From Alphaproteobacteria bacterium (lineage in GTDB: Bacteria > Pseudomonadota > Alphaproteobacteria > ATCC43930 > CGMCC-115725), in contig JASIAN010000057.1 in assembly GCA_030042035.1 (NCBI GenBank), forward strand, positions 1-36,358: DNA of 36,358 nt. The letters are read 5' to 3'. Every line of letters starts with the position of its first letter. The first letter of the stretch is position 1. The notes under the pieces are model-generated. The model was not told the origin of the DNA. It saw only the letters and a list, made by a program, of their open reading frames with translations, and did not search any database. The position numbers were made by a program, and so were the translations under genes. Positions 1 through 11,031 of this stretch are shown piece by piece.

Positions 1-93
1 GGCACCGGCGCGCGCCAACGCCTTTGCCGCGTCGTTGGTGCTGTCGACCACGTCGAGCGCGACGAGGCTGTATCCGTCGGGCAACTCCATCAT
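1..93 (-). CDS. birA: Biotin-[acetyl-CoA-carboxylase] ligase, N-terminus only
   Basis: Only the first 31 codons lie in the window; the gene continues past base 1. The translated start contains [13 protein letters not shown], which resembles the DSTN(D/E)xA motif at the start of the BirA/LplA-fold catalytic domain. BirA attaches biotin to the carboxyl-carrier protein of acetyl-CoA carboxylase in the cytoplasm. The motif appears within 20 residues of the start, so this would be the short form without the N-terminal DNA-binding repressor domain. The ATG overlaps the nuoN stop as ATGA, with a second in-frame ATG directly after it. birA following nuoN is a common alphaproteobacterial arrangement. 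The call rests on this short piece and on context. Confidence 0.8.
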   Translation of the reverse strand, partial: MMELPDGYSLVALDVVDSTNDAAKALARAGA

Positions 94-1547
94 CGCGCAA
101 ACAGCGAAGCGGCGGCCGCCTGCGCGCCGCCCATCAGCGGGTCGGGATAGACGATGAAGAACAGCGTCAACACCGCGGCGACGAACAGCACGGCGCGCAA
201 TTCGGGGGCAAGCGGCCGATCGAACGTGACGAGCGGTTCGTCGAAATACATGACCTTGACGATGCGCAGATAATAAAACGCGCCAACGACGCTGGTCACC
301 ACGCCCAGCACGGCGAGGCCGACAAGATGCGCGTCGATCGCCGCGAGGAAGATATAGAGCTTGGCGAAAAAGCCGGCGGTCGGCGGGATGCCGGCCAGCG
401 CGAACAGAAAAATGCCGAGCGCCAGCGCCAAACCCGGCCGGGTGCGGCCGAGCCCCGAAAGATCGGCGATGCCTTCGAGCATCTGCCCCTCGCGCCGCAT
501 GCACAAGATGACCGCCCACGTGCCGAGGTTCATGATCAGGTAGATCGCGAGGTAGACGAGCACGCCGCGAATGCCCTCGGCACCACCCGCAGCAAGCCCG
601 ATCAGCGCATAGCCGACATGGCCGATCGAGCTATACGCCATCAGCCGCTTGATGTTGCGCTGGGCAATCCCCGCGAAGGCGCCCAACACCATCGAGGCGC
701 CCGACAAAAACACGATGATCTGCTGCCATTCGGCGATGAGGCCTGAAAACGATCCGATCAGATAGCGCACGAACAGTGCCAGCGCCGCGATCTTCGGCGC
801 CACCGAAAAGAACGCGGTGACCGGCGTCGGCGCGCCTTCGTATACGTCGGGCGTCCACATGTGGAACGGCACCGCCGATACCTTGAACGCAAGGCCGACC
901 GAAACAAAAACGATGCCGATGATGAGCCCGTTCGACGGCACCGGACCGCCCGCGGCGCCAAACAGGTGAGCCAGGCCGGTAAAGCCGGTCGTGCCGGCAA
1001 AGCCGTAGATCAGCGAAATGCCGTAAAGCATCATCCCCGAGGCGAGCGCTCCGAGGATGAAGTATTTGAGGCCGGCTTCGGTCGAGCGCGTCGAATCGCG
1101 GTCGAAGCTGGCGACGACGTAAAGCGCCAGGCTCTGCAGTTCAAAACCGAGATAGAGCGTGATCAGGTCGTCGGCCGAGACCATGACCATCATGCCGGTC
1201 GTCGCCAGCAACACCAGCACCGGGAACTCGAAGCGCGCGAGACCGTGCTCCTCGTTGTAATGCAGCGCGATGATGATCGTAACGGCGGAGCCGATCAGCA
1301 CCAGGACATTGACAAAAACGGCGAACCGGTCGGTGATGAACATGCCGTAGAAACCGACGTGTTTTTCGCCCTGGAACATCGCCGACAGCACCAGCACGGC
1401 CATCAGCACCGCGACCGACAACCACGAGACGAGACGCGTCGAACGCTCGCCGCGAAAGACGCCGAGCAGCAGCAGTGCCATCGCGGCACAGGCCAGCACG
1501 ATTTCGGGCAGTGCGGGCAGCAGGTCGGGCATCGGCAAGGCAGGCAT
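90..1547 (-). CDS. nuoN: NADH-quinone oxidoreductase subunit N
   Basis: NuoN is one of three antiporter-like membrane subunits of complex I (with NuoL and NuoM) thought to carry protons across the inner membrane. At 485 residues it has the usual length. The protein is a run of hydrophobic helices with the family landmarks [29 protein letters not shown] and [12 protein letters not shown]; the first two hold the conserved Glu and Lys of the channel. The ORF track starts 14 codons upstream, but those residues ([12 protein letters not shown]) are translated repeat DNA. I use the ATG at 1547, which overlaps the nuoM stop as ATGA and gives [10 protein letters not shown]. It is the last complex I gene of the operon, overlaps birA, and was probably made by coupled translation. 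Confidence 0.97.
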   Translation of the reverse strand: MPALPMPDLLPALPEIVLACAAMALLLLGVFRGERSTRLVSWLSVAVLMAVLVLSAMFQGEKHVGFYGMFITDRFAVFVNVLVLIGSAVTIIIALHYNEEHGLARFEFPVLVLLATTGMMVMVSADDLITLYLGFELQSLALYVVASFDRDSTRSTEAGLKYFILGALASGMMLYGISLIYGFAGTTGFTGLAHLFGAAGGPVPSNGLIIGIVFVSVGLAFKVSAVPFHMWTPDVYEGAPTPVTAFFSVAPKIAALALFVRYLIGSFSGLIAEWQQIIVFLSGASMVLGAFAGIAQRNIKRLMAYSSIGHVGYALIGLAAGGAEGIRGVLVYLAIYLIMNLGTWAVILCMRREGQMLEGIADLSGLGRTRPGLALALGIFLFALAGIPPTAGFFAKLYIFLAAIDAHLVGLAVLGVVTSVVGAFYYLRIVKVMYFDEPLVTFDRPLAPELRAVLFVAAVLTLFFIVYPDPLMGGAQAAAASLFAR

Positions 1548-3169
1548 CAGCCGCCCTTTCCCGTCATCGCGGCGACAGCCGGGGCCCATGCCTCCACGGT
1601 CGACAGGATCGACCCGTAGCTTCCGGCTTTCGCCGGAGCGATCTCATCGCTGCTCAATACCGTTCGGCGACGCAGCGCCGCCTGCTGTGCGGCGTGGACC
1701 TGGTGCACGACATGATCGACCGAGGCGCGCATCGGGGCGAGAAACGAATTAGGGTACACCCCCATCCACAGCACGATCGCGAGCAGCGGCGCGAAGACCA
1801 GCTTCTCGCGCAGATTGAGGTCGAGCATGTGGCGCACGTCGACGCGCGTGATCGTGCCGAAAATGATGCGGCGATAGAGGTAGAGCATGTACATCGCGCC
1901 GAGGAACAGACCGGTCGCGATCAGGAAACACTCAGTGGTCGAGACGCGGAACACGCCGAGCATGATCAGAAACTCGCCGACAAAGCCGCTGGTGCCGGGC
2001 AGGCCGACCGACGCCAGCATCATGCACATGAACACAAAAGCATAGGCCGGCATGTTGTCGGCCAAGCCGGCATAGCGGTCGATGTCGCGCGTGTGCAGGC
2101 GGTCGTAAATGACGCCGACGACCAGGAACAGCGCGGCGGAGACGAGGCCGTGGCTCAACATCTGGATCATCGCGCCCTGCACCGCCTCGCTCGTCACCGC
2201 AAACAGCCCGGCCGTCACAAACCCCATATGCGCGATCGACGAATAGGCGATCAGCTTCTTCATGTCGGTCTGCGCCAGCGCGACGAACGAGGTGTAGATG
2301 ACCGCAATCGCCGACAGCGCAAACATCATCGGCGTGAAATAGGCCGAGGCGAGCGGAAACATCGGCAGCGAGAAGCGGATGAAGCCGTAGCCGCCGAGCT
2401 TCAACAGAATGCCCGCGAGAATGACCGAGCCGGCGGTCGGCGCCTCGACATGCGCGTCGGGCAGCCAAGTATGCACCGGCCACATCGGCACCTTGATCGC
2501 AAACGACGCGAAAAACGCCAGCCACAGCCAGGTCTGCAGATGGGCGGGGAAGCTGTGGGCGAGCGCGACGGTAATGTCGGTCGAGCCGGTCTGGAAATAA
2601 ACCGCAATGATTGCCAGCAGCGACAGCACCGACCCCAGCAGCGTGTAGAGGAAAAACTTGAACGCCGAATAGATGCGCCGTGGCCCGCCCCAGACGCCGA
2701 TGATCAGGAACATCGGGACCAGCACACCCTCGAAAAACACGTAGAACAGGATGAAGTCGAGAGCGCAGAACACGCCGACCATCATCGTCTCTTGGACGAG
2801 GAAGGCGATCATGTATTCGCGCACCTGGGAATGCACATTGGTCCAGCTGTGCAGCACGCAGAGCACGGTCAACAGCGTCGACAGCAGCACGAAGAACAGC
2901 GAGATGCCGTCGATCCCCATGTGATAACGGATCGTGAAACCGCCGATCGTGATCCAGCGGGCGTTCTCGACAAACTGGAAGGCGGCGGTGTTCGGGTTGA
3001 ACTCGACCCATAGCACGATCGACAGCGCGAACACGACGAGCGAGGTGGACAGCGCGATATTGCGCGCATTGCGGGCGACGATCTCGTCGTCGCCGCGCGC
3101 CAACATGATGAACGCGACGCCGACCAGCGGCAGAAAGGTGACGAGCGATAGGAGCGGCCAGTGGGTCAT
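1547..3169 (-). CDS. nuoM: NADH-quinone oxidoreductase subunit M
   Basis: NuoM is the second antiporter-like proton-channel subunit of complex I in the inner membrane. The 540-residue product begins [10 protein letters not shown] and shows the family features: [10 protein letters not shown] in the region of the conserved channel Glu, [20 protein letters not shown] with the channel Lys and discontinuous helix, and [11 protein letters not shown]. Homologues are usually near 500 residues. The extra length is a hydrophilic tail ending in the repeat-derived sequence described separately (APAKAGSYG to the stop), which is unlikely to be functional core. Spacing is 8 nt after nuoL, and the stop overlaps the nuoN start. 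Confidence 0.97.
   Translation of the reverse strand: MTHWPLLSLVTFLPLVGVAFIMLARGDDEIVARNARNIALSTSLVVFALSIVLWVEFNPNTAAFQFVENARWITIGGFTIRYHMGIDGISLFFVLLSTLLTVLCVLHSWTNVHSQVREYMIAFLVQETMMVGVFCALDFILFYVFFEGVLVPMFLIIGVWGGPRRIYSAFKFFLYTLLGSVLSLLAIIAVYFQTGSTDITVALAHSFPAHLQTWLWLAFFASFAIKVPMWPVHTWLPDAHVEAPTAGSVILAGILLKLGGYGFIRFSLPMFPLASAYFTPMMFALSAIAVIYTSFVALAQTDMKKLIAYSSIAHMGFVTAGLFAVTSEAVQGAMIQMLSHGLVSAALFLVVGVIYDRLHTRDIDRYAGLADNMPAYAFVFMCMMLASVGLPGTSGFVGEFLIMLGVFRVSTTECFLIATGLFLGAMYMLYLYRRIIFGTITRVDVRHMLDLNLREKLVFAPLLAIVLWMGVYPNSFLAPMRASVDHVVHQVHAAQQAALRRRTVLSSDEIAPAKAGSYGSILSTVEAWAPAVAAMTGKGG
1558..1640. repeat. Dispersed palindromic-type repeat within the nuoM 3' end
   Basis: The stretch runs from CGTCATCGCGGCGACAGCC through a middle segment to TCCGGCTTTCGCCGGA, which is a perfect 6-bp hairpin with a four-base loop. 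This resembles intergenic repeats of alphaproteobacteria whose read-through translations look like (M/W)DPGxRRDDG or APAxAGSxG. Both translations occur here: [10 protein letters not shown] and APAKAGSYG in the nuoM frame, and [12 protein letters not shown] in the nuoN frame. The repeat therefore codes for about the last 30 residues of NuoM. Boundaries are approximate because no second copy lies in the window. Confidence 0.6.
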
Positions 3170-3177
3170 GTGCCGGC

Positions 3178-5106
3178 CTACCGCGGGAACAGGTACCAGG
3201 TGACAAGGGCGACGACGCCGATCAGCATCGCAAACGCGTAGTGATAGACATAACCGGTCTGCGCCCGGCTCGCCTCGCGCGCCAGCTCGGTCGCCGCGGC
3301 GGCAATGCCGTCAGGGCCCAGCCCATCGATGATCCGACCGTCGCCGACCTTCCACAGCCCGTCGCCCAAACTGAACGCGGTGTTGACGAACAGCCGGTCG
3401 TAAAGCTCATCGAAATACCACTTGTTGAGCAGAAACAGATAAATCGCTCGATACTGGATGGCCAGCCGCTCGGGGATCGCCGGATCGACGATGTAAAACA
3501 GATAGGCGGTTGCGATGCCCAGCAGCCCGGCCGCCAGCGGCGCATAAGTGACGATGCCGTGGAGGCGCTCGGCCGCTTGCAGCGAATTGTCCTGCGGTAA
3601 CACCAGGATCGAGTTGTGCCAGAACCAGGTGTGCAGCGCGCCGACGAAATAGGGTTCGGTGAAATAGCCGGCGAGCGCGGCGCCGGCCGCAAGGACAATC
3701 AGCGGGATCAGCATGACCCATGGGCTCTCGTGAGCGTGATGCAGCGTCGCGTGGTCGGCGCGCGTCTCGCCATGGAACGTCATGAAGATGAGGCGGAATG
3801 AGTAGAATGCCGTCATGAAGGCCGCGAGCGTTCCGAGCGTGAACGAATAACGGCCGACCGCGGTGCCGGAGGCCCAGGCCGCGGCAAGGATCGTGTCCTT
3901 CGAATAATATCCGGAAAACAATGGGATGCCGGACAGGGACAGCGCGCCGATCCACATGACGACATAAGTGATCGGCACCTTGCGCCACAACCCGCCCATG
4001 CGCCGCATGTCCTGCTCGCCGCCCATCGCGTGGATCACCGAGCCGGCGCCGAGAAACAACAGCGCCTTGAAAAAGGCGTGCGTGAACAGGTGAAACATCG
4101 CCGCCATGTAAGCCGACACGCCCGCCGCGAAAAACATGTAGCCGAGCTGCGAGCAGGTCGAATAGGCGATGACCCGCTTGATGTCGTTCTGCGCCATGCC
4201 GATCGAGGCGGCGAACATCGCGGTCGTGCCGCCGATGACGCCGACAACCGCGAGTGCGGTCGGCGCATATTCGAACAGTGGCGACAGCCGCGCCACCATG
4301 AAGACGCCCGCCGTCACCATCGTCGCGGCGTGAATCAGGGCCGAGACAGGGGTCGGGCCTTCCATCGCGTCGGGCAGCCAGGTGTGCAGCCCGATCTGCG
4401 CCGATTTGCCCATCGCGCCGACAAACAGCAGGACGCAGGCCAACGGCAGCGCCGCGACTCGCCAGCCGAGGAAGTCGATGACCGTATTGGCTTCCGCCGG
4501 CGCCTTGGCGAACACGGTCGTGAAATCAAGCGACCCGAAGATCACGAATACCGCAAAGATGCCGAGAGCAAAGCCGAAATCGCCGACCCGGTTGACGATG
4601 AAGGCCTTGATCGCGGCGGCGTCGGCGGACGGCCGGTCGTACCAGTAGCCGATCAGGAGATATGAGCACAGCCCGACCCCTTCCCAGCCGAAAAACAGCT
4701 GCACAAAGTTGTCGGCCGTGACCAGCATCAGCATGAAGAAGGTAAACAGGCTCAGATAGCTCATGAACCGGGGAATGCCCGGATCTTCGGCCATGTAACC
4801 GACGGAATAGATGTGCACCATCGCCGACACGATCGTGACGACGAGGATCATGACGCCGGACAGCGTGTCGAGCCGCAGCGCCCAGTCGGCATCAAGGCCG
4901 CCGGCGACGATCCAGCTCGCGATCGGCACGGTCTGCGGCCCGGCATGCGGCAGGATCACGACAAAAAACAGCGCAATCCCGAGCCCCATCGATACAAGCA
5001 GCGCGCCGCAGGTGACGGCCTGCGACAAGCGATCGCCGATCGCTCGCCCGAAAAATCCGGCGATCGCGGCGGCAAGGAGCGGCAGGAAGACGACGGCAAG
5101 GGCCAT
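3178..5106 (-). CDS. nuoL: NADH-quinone oxidoreductase subunit L
   Basis: NuoL is the distal antiporter-like subunit of complex I; its C-terminal lateral helix is known in the family to run along the membrane arm. The 642-residue product has the usual length and motifs: FFGWEGVGLCSYLLIGYWY, KSAQIGLHTWLPDAMEGPTPV and AYSTCSQLGYMFFA. After about residue 510 the family's C-terminal region begins, with a hydrophilic stretch (YFDELYDRLFVN) and a final hydrophobic helix ending YLFPR. The gene starts 4 nt after the nuoK stop and ends with TAG, 8 nt before nuoM. I see nothing unusual. Confidence 0.97.
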   Translation of the reverse strand: MALAVVFLPLLAAAIAGFFGRAIGDRLSQAVTCGALLVSMGLGIALFFVVILPHAGPQTVPIASWIVAGGLDADWALRLDTLSGVMILVVTIVSAMVHIYSVGYMAEDPGIPRFMSYLSLFTFFMLMLVTADNFVQLFFGWEGVGLCSYLLIGYWYDRPSADAAAIKAFIVNRVGDFGFALGIFAVFVIFGSLDFTTVFAKAPAEANTVIDFLGWRVAALPLACVLLFVGAMGKSAQIGLHTWLPDAMEGPTPVSALIHAATMVTAGVFMVARLSPLFEYAPTALAVVGVIGGTTAMFAASIGMAQNDIKRVIAYSTCSQLGYMFFAAGVSAYMAAMFHLFTHAFFKALLFLGAGSVIHAMGGEQDMRRMGGLWRKVPITYVVMWIGALSLSGIPLFSGYYSKDTILAAAWASGTAVGRYSFTLGTLAAFMTAFYSFRLIFMTFHGETRADHATLHHAHESPWVMLIPLIVLAAGAALAGYFTEPYFVGALHTWFWHNSILVLPQDNSLQAAERLHGIVTYAPLAAGLLGIATAYLFYIVDPAIPERLAIQYRAIYLFLLNKWYFDELYDRLFVNTAFSLGDGLWKVGDGRIIDGLGPDGIAAAATELAREASRAQTGYVYHYAFAMLIGVVALVTWYLFPR

Positions 5107-5110
5107 GCGG

Positions 5111-5419
5111 TCAGCCGCGCATCATGTGGATGTCCTCGACCTGGATCGTGCCACGGTTGCGGAAATAGATGACGAGGATCGCGAGGCCGATCGCCGCTTC
5201 TGCCGCCGCCACGGTCAACACGAACATCGCGAAGACTTGCCCGGCGAGATCGCCGAGACTGACGGAGAAAGCGACGAGGTTGATGTTGACCGCGAGCAGC
5301 ATCAACTCGATCGACATCATGATGATGATGATGTTCTTTCGGTTGAGAAAGATCCCAAAGATGCCGAGTGTGAATAGCACCGCCGCGACCGTAAGGTAAT
5401 GCGCCAGCCCGACCGCCAT
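5111..5419 (-). CDS. nuoK: NADH-quinone oxidoreductase subunit K
   Basis: NuoK is a small three-helix membrane subunit of complex I, homologous to MrpC, carrying conserved glutamates of the proton path. The product (102 residues, [16 protein letters not shown]) contains [20 protein letters not shown], including the conserved Glu in SIEL, and [12 protein letters not shown] with the second conserved Glu. The ORF track hides this gene inside a longer shadow ORF. Three consecutive ATGs (5425, 5422, 5419) are possible. The GGGAGA Shine-Dalgarno-like stretch is best spaced for the third, while the first would give an ATGA overlap with nuoJ. The difference is two residues. Confidence 0.95.
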   Translation of the reverse strand: MAVGLAHYLTVAAVLFTLGIFGIFLNRKNIIIIMMSIELMLLAVNINLVAFSVSLGDLAGQVFAMFVLTVAAAEAAIGLAILVIYFRNRGTIQVEDIHMMRG

Positions 5420-5421
5420 CA

Positions 5422-6090
5422 TCATTCTCCCGCTGCGACCGGCTCGACCGGTTCGCCTGCGCCGCCGCCGACCGGCACGTTGACGACGGCCACCGACTGC
5501 GCGCGGCTGCGCGCCAATTGCGCGGCGATGCGCTGGCGGCGGACGCCGCCGCGCCGCCGCAACGTCAACACGATCGCGCCGATCATCGCGACCAACAGGA
5601 TCAGCCCCGCGATCTGGAAGGCTAAGACATAACGGGTGTAGATCAGATCGCCGAGCGCACGGGTGTTGGTCATCGCGCCATGCGCCGCGGTCGCCGTCAT
5701 TGGCGCCGCCTTCAGCCCCTCGATGCCCGGTGCGATCGCCCAGCTGCCGAAAATCAGGATCAATTCCGCCAGCAGGATTGCCCCGATCAGCGCGCCGATC
5801 GGCAGATAGCGCATAAAGCCGCTGCGCAGCCGCGCGAAATCGATATCGAGCATCATCACGACAAAGAGAAACAAGACAGCGACCGCACCGACATAGACGA
5901 TGACCAGGATCATCGCCAGAAACTCGGCGCCCAACAGGATGAACAGGCCGGCGGAATTGAAAAAGGCAAGGATGAGGAACAGCACCGAATGGACCGGGTT
6001 GCGGGCCGAGATGACCATAACGCCGGACGCTACGGTGATCGCGGCGAAGATGTAGAACATGATCGTTTGCAACAGGACGGCGTCGGTCAT
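5422..6090 (-). CDS. nuoJ: NADH-quinone oxidoreductase subunit J
   Basis: NuoJ is a five-helix membrane subunit of complex I; its third helix undergoes the pi-bulge transition during turnover in studied complexes. The product (222 residues, [15 protein letters not shown]) contains the signature [18 protein letters not shown] and the glycine-rich [19 protein letters not shown]. About 45 residues after the last helix are hydrophilic ([12 protein letters not shown]), ending in a Gly/Pro/Val-rich tail. I prefer the ATG at 6090. An in-frame ATG at 6099 (MGPMTD) is an alternative. The gene sits 28 nt after nuoI, and its stop overlaps the cluster of candidate nuoK starts. Confidence 0.95.
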   Translation of the reverse strand: MTDAVLLQTIMFYIFAAITVASGVMVISARNPVHSVLFLILAFFNSAGLFILLGAEFLAMILVIVYVGAVAVLFLFVVMMLDIDFARLRSGFMRYLPIGALIGAILLAELILIFGSWAIAPGIEGLKAAPMTATAAHGAMTNTRALGDLIYTRYVLAFQIAGLILLVAMIGAIVLTLRRRGGVRRQRIAAQLARSRAQSVAVVNVPVGGGAGEPVEPVAAGE

Positions 6091-6118
6091 CGGCCCCATC
6101 CCGCAAGCCGGCGGCCGC

Positions 6119-6607
6119 TCATCGGTAGGGCGCCGCGAGGGAAAGCGCCTTGGCAATCTCCGCCTCCCAGCGGTCGCCGTTTGCCAAGAGCTTTTCCTTG
6201 TCGTAGAACAGTTCTTCGCGGGTCTCGGCGGCGAATTCGAAATTCGGCCCCTCGACGATCGCATCGACCGGGCAGGCCTCCTGGCAATACCCGCAATAGA
6301 TGCATTTCGTCATATCGATATCGTAGCGCGTCGTGCGCCGGCTGCCGTCATCGCGCGGCTCGGCCTCGATCGTGATCGCCAATGCCGGACAGATCGCCTC
6401 GCACAATTTGCAGGCGATGCAGCGTTCTTCGCCGTTGGGATAGCGCCGCAGCGCATGCTCGCCGCGAAACCGCGGCGACAGCGGCCCCTTCTCATAGGGA
6501 TAATTGACCGTGACCGGGCGGCGAAACATATAGCGCAGGGTCAGCGCCATGCCCGCTAGCAATTCCCACAGAAGAAGGCTGCGCGCCCGGCGCGACAGAG
6601 CATTCAT
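6119..6607 (-). CDS. nuoI: NADH-quinone oxidoreductase subunit I (two 4Fe-4S)
   Basis: NuoI is the ferredoxin-like subunit of the complex I peripheral arm that carries clusters N6a and N6b, passing electrons toward N2 in NuoB. The 162-residue protein shows two CxxCxxCxxxCP motifs: [12 protein letters not shown] with Cys 63, 66, 69, 73 and [12 protein letters not shown] with Cys 102, 105, 108, 112. The N-terminal amphipathic segment ([28 protein letters not shown] is the family region, quoted in part as [13 protein letters not shown]) matches the family. A clear GAGGAG Shine-Dalgarno sequence precedes the ATG. The 42-nt gap after nuoH is the largest inside the operon and shows no obvious signal. 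Confidence 0.97.
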   Translation of the reverse strand: MNALSRRARSLLLWELLAGMALTLRYMFRRPVTVNYPYEKGPLSPRFRGEHALRRYPNGEERCIACKLCEAICPALAITIEAEPRDDGSRRTTRYDIDMTKCIYCGYCQEACPVDAIVEGPNFEFAAETREELFYDKEKLLANGDRWEAEIAKALSLAAPYR

Positions 6608-6649
6608 CGCTCGCTCCTCAACCGCACCATAGCCGCACCCGCCCCGCTG

Positions 6650-7675
6650 TCAATGCGACGGGACCCAGCCGGTCGCGACCAGGACGCCGGCAGTCAGCAC
6701 GAGCCAGAACAGCGACAGCGGCAGAAACACCTTCCAGCCGAGACGCATCAGCTGGTCGTAGCGAAAGCGCGGAAACGTCGCTCGCACCCACAGGATGCAG
6801 AACATGACGAACAGTATCTTGCCGAGCAGCCAAAGCAGCGCCCAGACATGCCCTAAAAAGCCGCTAAACGGTTCAATATTGAACGGCGCCAGCCACCCAC
6901 CGAGGAAGAGGATCGTCGTCATCGCGCTGACGAGGATCATGTTGCCATATTCGGCCATGAAGAACAGCAGCCACGTCATCGCCGAATATTCGACATGGAA
7001 GCCGGCGACGATCTCGGATTCGCCTTCCGGCAGGTCGAACGGCGCGCGGTTGGTCTCGGCAAGACCAGAGATGAAGAAGACGACGAACATCGGGAACAGC
7101 GGGATGAAAAACCACACCGTGCGCTGCGCCATGACGATGTCGGTCAGGTTCAGCGAACCGGCACACAGCAGCACGGTGACAAGCACAAAGCCGATCGAGA
7201 CTTCGTACGACACCATCTGCGCCGCCGAGCGCAGCGCACCGAGAAAGGCGTAGCGCGAATTCGACGCCCAGCCGGCGATGATGATGCCGTAGACGCCCAA
7301 TGAGCTGATCGCAAAGAGATAAAGGATGCCGACATTGATGTTGGAGATGACGACCCCGGTGTCGAACGGGATCACCGCCCAGGCGACGAGTGCCAGGGCG
7401 GTGCTGACGATCGGCGCGGCGATGAAGAGGACGCGATTGGCGCTGCTCGGGACAATCGTCTCCTTGAACAGCATCTTGATCGCGTCGGCGATCGGCTGCA
7501 GCAGGCCGAGCGGGCCGACGACATTGGGCCCCTTGCGCAATTGCGAATAGGCCAGCACCTTGCGCTCGGCGTAGGTGTAGTAGGCGATCGCCACGAGCAG
7601 CGGCACAACGACGCAGAGAATCTCGCCGATCGTGATCAGCAGCGGCAGCAGGTAGCCGTGCCAGAATTCAGCCAT
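6650..7675 (-). CDS. nuoH: NADH-quinone oxidoreductase subunit H
   Basis: NuoH is the membrane subunit that forms much of the quinone-binding chamber at the junction of the two arms of complex I. The 341-residue product starts [10 protein letters not shown] and contains the family sequences [40 protein letters not shown] and [20 protein letters not shown], the last being the acidic loop near the quinone site. About eight membrane helices are visible. The ATG lies 8 nt inside the end of nuoG, so translation is probably coupled. The ORF track extends 82 codons upstream in frame, but that segment is antifamily sequence overlapping nuoG. Confidence 0.97.
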   Translation of the reverse strand: MAEFWHGYLLPLLITIGEILCVVVPLLVAIAYYTYAERKVLAYSQLRKGPNVVGPLGLLQPIADAIKMLFKETIVPSSANRVLFIAAPIVSTALALVAWAVIPFDTGVVISNINVGILYLFAISSLGVYGIIIAGWASNSRYAFLGALRSAAQMVSYEVSIGFVLVTVLLCAGSLNLTDIVMAQRTVWFFIPLFPMFVVFFISGLAETNRAPFDLPEGESEIVAGFHVEYSAMTWLLFFMAEYGNMILVSAMTTILFLGGWLAPFNIEPFSGFLGHVWALLWLLGKILFVMFCILWVRATFPRFRYDQLMRLGWKVFLPLSLFWLVLTAGVLVATGWVPSH

Positions 7676-9737
7676 GGGTGCCGGTCCGCGGCGCGGCATC
7701 GGGATGACCGCCGAACAACTGGCTGCATTTTGCCATTGTCGGGCTGGCGCGGCTGATGGGGTCGGTGCGGTAGTAATCGTCGACCGGATAGGTGAACGGC
7801 GCCGGATCGACCGGTCCTGCCGCGCCGAACGGGCCCCATGCGGCCGGCACGATCGCATCGATATGGGCGAAGCCGGGATGCGCCGCGCGCATCCGAGCGC
7901 GCAATTCGGGCAGCGAATCATAGGGCAGCGTCCGGCCGAGCGCGCCCGACAGCGCCCGCAGGATCGTCCAATCCTCGCGCGCCTCGCCGGGCGGGAATGT
8001 GGCGCGCCGGCCGGGCTGCACGCGGCCCTCGGTATTGACCCAGCTCGCGTCCTTTTCAGTATAGGCCGCGCCCGGCAGGATCACGTCGGCGCGCGCCGCG
8101 CCGCGGTCGCCATGATGGCCCTGGTAGATCACAAAAGCGCCGCCGGTATTGCCGAGATCGCACTCATCGGCGCCGAGCAGATAGAGAAGCTCGGTCGCGC
8201 CGCTCTTGCAGCCGGCAAGAATTGCCGCCGTGCCGCTGCCGCCAGGGCCGGGCACGAAACCGAGCTCGAGGCCGCCGACCCGCGCCGCCGCCACGTGCAG
8301 CACATTGAAGCCGTTCCAATCGTCGCGGATCATGCCGCAGGCCTCGGCGAGCGCGCGCGCCGCTCCGAGCACCCGGTCGCCGTCCGGCCGCCTGAGCGCG
8401 CCTTGCCCCAGGATCAGCATCGGCGCCTTGGCATTGCGCAGAATTTCGCCGCACGGGTGATTGCCTTCCACCAGCGCATTCAGCGCGTCGCCGCCGTCGC
8501 CGAGCATCTCGGCCGGATAGGTCAGGTTGAGTTCGGGGCCGATCGCCGCGACGCGGAAACCGCCCATCAGGTAGCGCTTGCGGAGCCGCGCGTTGACGAG
8601 CGCCGCTTCCCGGCGCGGGTTGGTACCGATGAGGAGGCACGCGTCGGCGCGCTCGATGCCGGCGATCGTCGTGTTGAACAGATATCCGGCGCGGCAGGCG
8701 GAATCGAGCCGGGCGCCGTCCTGTCGGCAGTCGAGGCTTTGCGCGCCGAGGCCCTGCAGCAGTTCCTTCGCCGCGAACATCGTTTCGGCGTCGCACAAAT
8801 CGCCGGCGATCGCGGCGATGCGCTCAGGCGGCGTCGCCTTCATCCGGTCGGCGACGAGATCCAAGGCTTCGCTCCACTCGACCTCGACGAGCCGGCCGCC
8901 GCGCCGGATATACGGGCGATCGAGGCGGCGGTGCACAAGGCCGTCCACGGCAAAGCGGCTCTTGTCGCTGAGCCACTCTTCGTTGACGTCCTCGTTGAGC
9001 CGCGGCAGCACGCGCAAGACCTGGTCGCCGCGCGCATCGATGCGGATGTTGCTGCCGACCGCATCGAGCACATCGACCGATTCGGTTTTGCGCAATTCCC
9101 AGGGCCGCGCGACGAACGCATAAGGCTTCGAGGTCAGCGCTCCAACCGGACACAGATCGACGATGTTGGCCGACAGCTCCGAGCCGAGGGCTCGCTCGAC
9201 ATAGGTCGTGATCTCCATCGCCTCGCCGCGCCCCGTGGCGCCCAATTCCTCGACGCCGGCGATCTCATTCAGGAAGCGGATGCAGCGCGTGCAATGGATG
9301 CAGCGGTTCATGCTGGTCGCGACGAGCGGCCCGAAATCCTTATCGCGCACCGCGCGCTTCCCCTCGTCGAAGCGGCCGCGGTCGAACCCGTAGGCCATCG
9401 CCTGGTCCTGCAGGTCGCATTCGCCGCCCTGGTCGCAGATCGGGCAGTCGAGCGGATGGTTGAGAAGCAGCATCTCCATGACGCCGTGGCGCGCCTTCCG
9501 CGCCTTTTCCGATTGCGTCAGGATCACGTTGCCGTCCGCGACCGGCATCGCGCACGACGCGACCGGCTTCGGCGAGCGCTCGACCTCGACGAGACACATG
9601 CGGCAATTGCCGGCGATCTGGAGCCGCTCGTGATAGCAGAAATGCGGGATTTCGACCCCGGCCTGCTGGCACGCCTGGAGGATTGTCGTGCCCGGCGCAA
9701 CCTCCAATTCCGTGCCGTCGATCGTCACCTTCGGCAT
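7668..9737 (-). CDS. nuoG: NADH-quinone oxidoreductase subunit G
   Basis: NuoG is the large iron-sulfur subunit of the complex I peripheral arm (689 residues). Visible cluster ligands: the 2Fe-2S N1b set (Cys 34, 45, 48, 62 in HFCYH, GNCRMC and ASC), the His-ligated 4Fe-4S N5 set (His 94, Cys 98, 101, 107 in [14 protein letters not shown]), and the 4Fe-4S N4 set (Cys 146, 149, 152, 196 in CIHCTRC and LCPVG). The rest is a degenerate molybdopterin-oxidoreductase fold. I see no extra CxxCxxxC set for an N7 cluster, as is usual in alphaproteobacteria. The ATG at 9737 is used; the ORF-track start 12 codons earlier lies inside nuoF. Confidence 0.97.
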   Translation of the reverse strand: MPKVTIDGTELEVAPGTTILQACQQAGVEIPHFCYHERLQIAGNCRMCLVEVERSPKPVASCAMPVADGNVILTQSEKARKARHGVMEMLLLNHPLDCPICDQGGECDLQDQAMAYGFDRGRFDEGKRAVRDKDFGPLVATSMNRCIHCTRCIRFLNEIAGVEELGATGRGEAMEITTYVERALGSELSANIVDLCPVGALTSKPYAFVARPWELRKTESVDVLDAVGSNIRIDARGDQVLRVLPRLNEDVNEEWLSDKSRFAVDGLVHRRLDRPYIRRGGRLVEVEWSEALDLVADRMKATPPERIAAIAGDLCDAETMFAAKELLQGLGAQSLDCRQDGARLDSACRAGYLFNTTIAGIERADACLLIGTNPRREAALVNARLRKRYLMGGFRVAAIGPELNLTYPAEMLGDGGDALNALVEGNHPCGEILRNAKAPMLILGQGALRRPDGDRVLGAARALAEACGMIRDDWNGFNVLHVAAARVGGLELGFVPGPGGSGTAAILAGCKSGATELLYLLGADECDLGNTGGAFVIYQGHHGDRGAARADVILPGAAYTEKDASWVNTEGRVQPGRRATFPPGEAREDWTILRALSGALGRTLPYDSLPELRARMRAAHPGFAHIDAIVPAAWGPFGAAGPVDPAPFTYPVDDYYRTDPISRASPTMAKCSQLFGGHPDAAPRTGTHG

Positions 9738-9741
9738 GGCG

Positions 9742-11031
9742 CTACTCCGCCGCCCGGCGCGGCGCCGCGGCACGGTATTCCCGAATGTGCCGCTCCAGCT
9801 CCGGCCGGAAATGGCGGATCAATCCTTGCACCGGCCAGACGGCGCCGTCGGCCAGCGCGCAGATCGTGTGGCCTTCGATCTCGCGCGTCACTTCGTCGAG
9901 CATGTCGATTTCCTCGACCGACGCATCGCCCTTGACCATCCGCTCCATGACCCGCCATACCCAGCCGAGACCCTCGCGGCACGGCGTGCACTGGCCGCAG
10001 CTCTCGTGCTTGTAGAACGCCGACAGCCGCGCGATTGCGCGCACGATGTCGGTCGATTTGTCCATGACGATGACGGCGGCGGTGCCGAGGCCCGATTTCT
10101 GCGCGACGAGGCTGTCGAAATCCATCAGCACCGTGTCGCAGATGTCCTTTGGCAAGACCGGGGTCGATGAGCCGCCGGGGATCACGCCCCGGAGATTGTC
10201 CCAGCCGCCGCGCACGCCGCCGGCGTGCCGCTCGATGAGCTCCCGCAGCGGGACGCTCATCGCATCTTCGACATTGCACGGCTGGTTCACGTGGCCGGAG
10301 ATGCAGAAGATTTTCGTGCCGGTGTTGCGCGGCCGGCCGATCGAAGAAAACCACCCGGCGCCGCGCTTCAGGATCGCCGGCGAGGTCGCGATCGTCTCGA
10401 CATTATTGACGGTCGAGGGACAGCCGTAGAGGCCGCACGCGGCCGGAAACGGCGGCTTTAGGCGCGGCTGGCCCTTCTTGCCCTCCAGGCTCTCCAGGAG
10501 GCCGGTTTCCTCGCCGCAGATATAGGCGCCCGCGCCGCGGTGGATGTAGATGTCGATGTCGTAGCCGGAGCCGCAGGCGTTCTTGCCGACGAGCCCTGCG
10601 TCATAGGCCTCGTCGAGCGCGGCCTGCAGGTGCCGCGCCTCGTTGTAGAATTCGCCCCGGCAATAGATGTAGGCGGCAGTGCAGCCCATCCCGGCGCCGG
10701 CCAAGACGCAGCCTTCGAGCAGTTTATGCGGGTCGTAGCGCAATATGTCGCGATCCTTGCAGGTGCCTGGCTCGCTCTCGTCGGCATTGACGATGAGGTA
10801 AGTCGGCCGGTCGCTCTGTTTCGGCATGAACGACCATTTGAGCCCCGTGGGAAAGCCGGCGCCGCCGCGGCCGCGTAGCCCCGATTCCTTGATTTCGTTG
10901 ACGATCCAGTCGCGCCCTTTGAGGATGACCTCGCGGGTGCCATCCCAGTCGCCGCGCTTTCTCGCACCGGCCAGCCGCCAGTCGCGTTCGCCGTAAAGGT
11001 TGGTGAAGACGCGGTCGCGGTCAGCCAGCAT
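9742..11031 (-). CDS. nuoF: NADH-quinone oxidoreductase subunit F (NADH/FMN)
   Basis: NuoF binds NADH and FMN and holds cluster N3, so it is the electron entry point of complex I. The 429-residue protein shows the glycine-rich [13 protein letters not shown] (about 54-66) of the FMN/NADH site, the [16 protein letters not shown] region, and the N3 ligands Cys 345, 348, 351 in [11 protein letters not shown] plus Cys 391. The ATG at 11031 lies within the last 11 nt of nuoE, in line with coupled translation, and the stop (TAG) falls 4 nt before nuoG. Length and motifs are normal for the family. Confidence 0.98.
   Translation of the reverse strand: MLADRDRVFTNLYGERDWRLAGARKRGDWDGTREVILKGRDWIVNEIKESGLRGRGGAGFPTGLKWSFMPKQSDRPTYLIVNADESEPGTCKDRDILRYDPHKLLEGCVLAGAGMGCTAAYIYCRGEFYNEARHLQAALDEAYDAGLVGKNACGSGYDIDIYIHRGAGAYICGEETGLLESLEGKKGQPRLKPPFPAACGLYGCPSTVNNVETIATSPAILKRGAGWFSSIGRPRNTGTKIFCISGHVNQPCNVEDAMSVPLRELIERHAGGVRGGWDNLRGVIPGGSSTPVLPKDICDTVLMDFDSLVAQKSGLGTAAVIVMDKSTDIVRAIARLSAFYKHESCGQCTPCREGLGWVWRVMERMVKGDASVEEIDMLDEVTREIEGHTICALADGAVWPVQGLIRHFRPELERHIREYRAAAPRRAAE

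Noticed and set aside
1475-3013. 512-codon plus-strand ORF opposite nuoM
   Set aside because: Antisense shadow with a charged, repetitive His/Arg/Asp translation.
7674-9935. 753-codon plus-strand ORF opposite nuoG and nuoF
   Set aside because: Shadow of GC-rich codon usage; the product is Arg/Ala/Asp-rich without family features, while the opposite strand has nuoG with all its cluster ligands.
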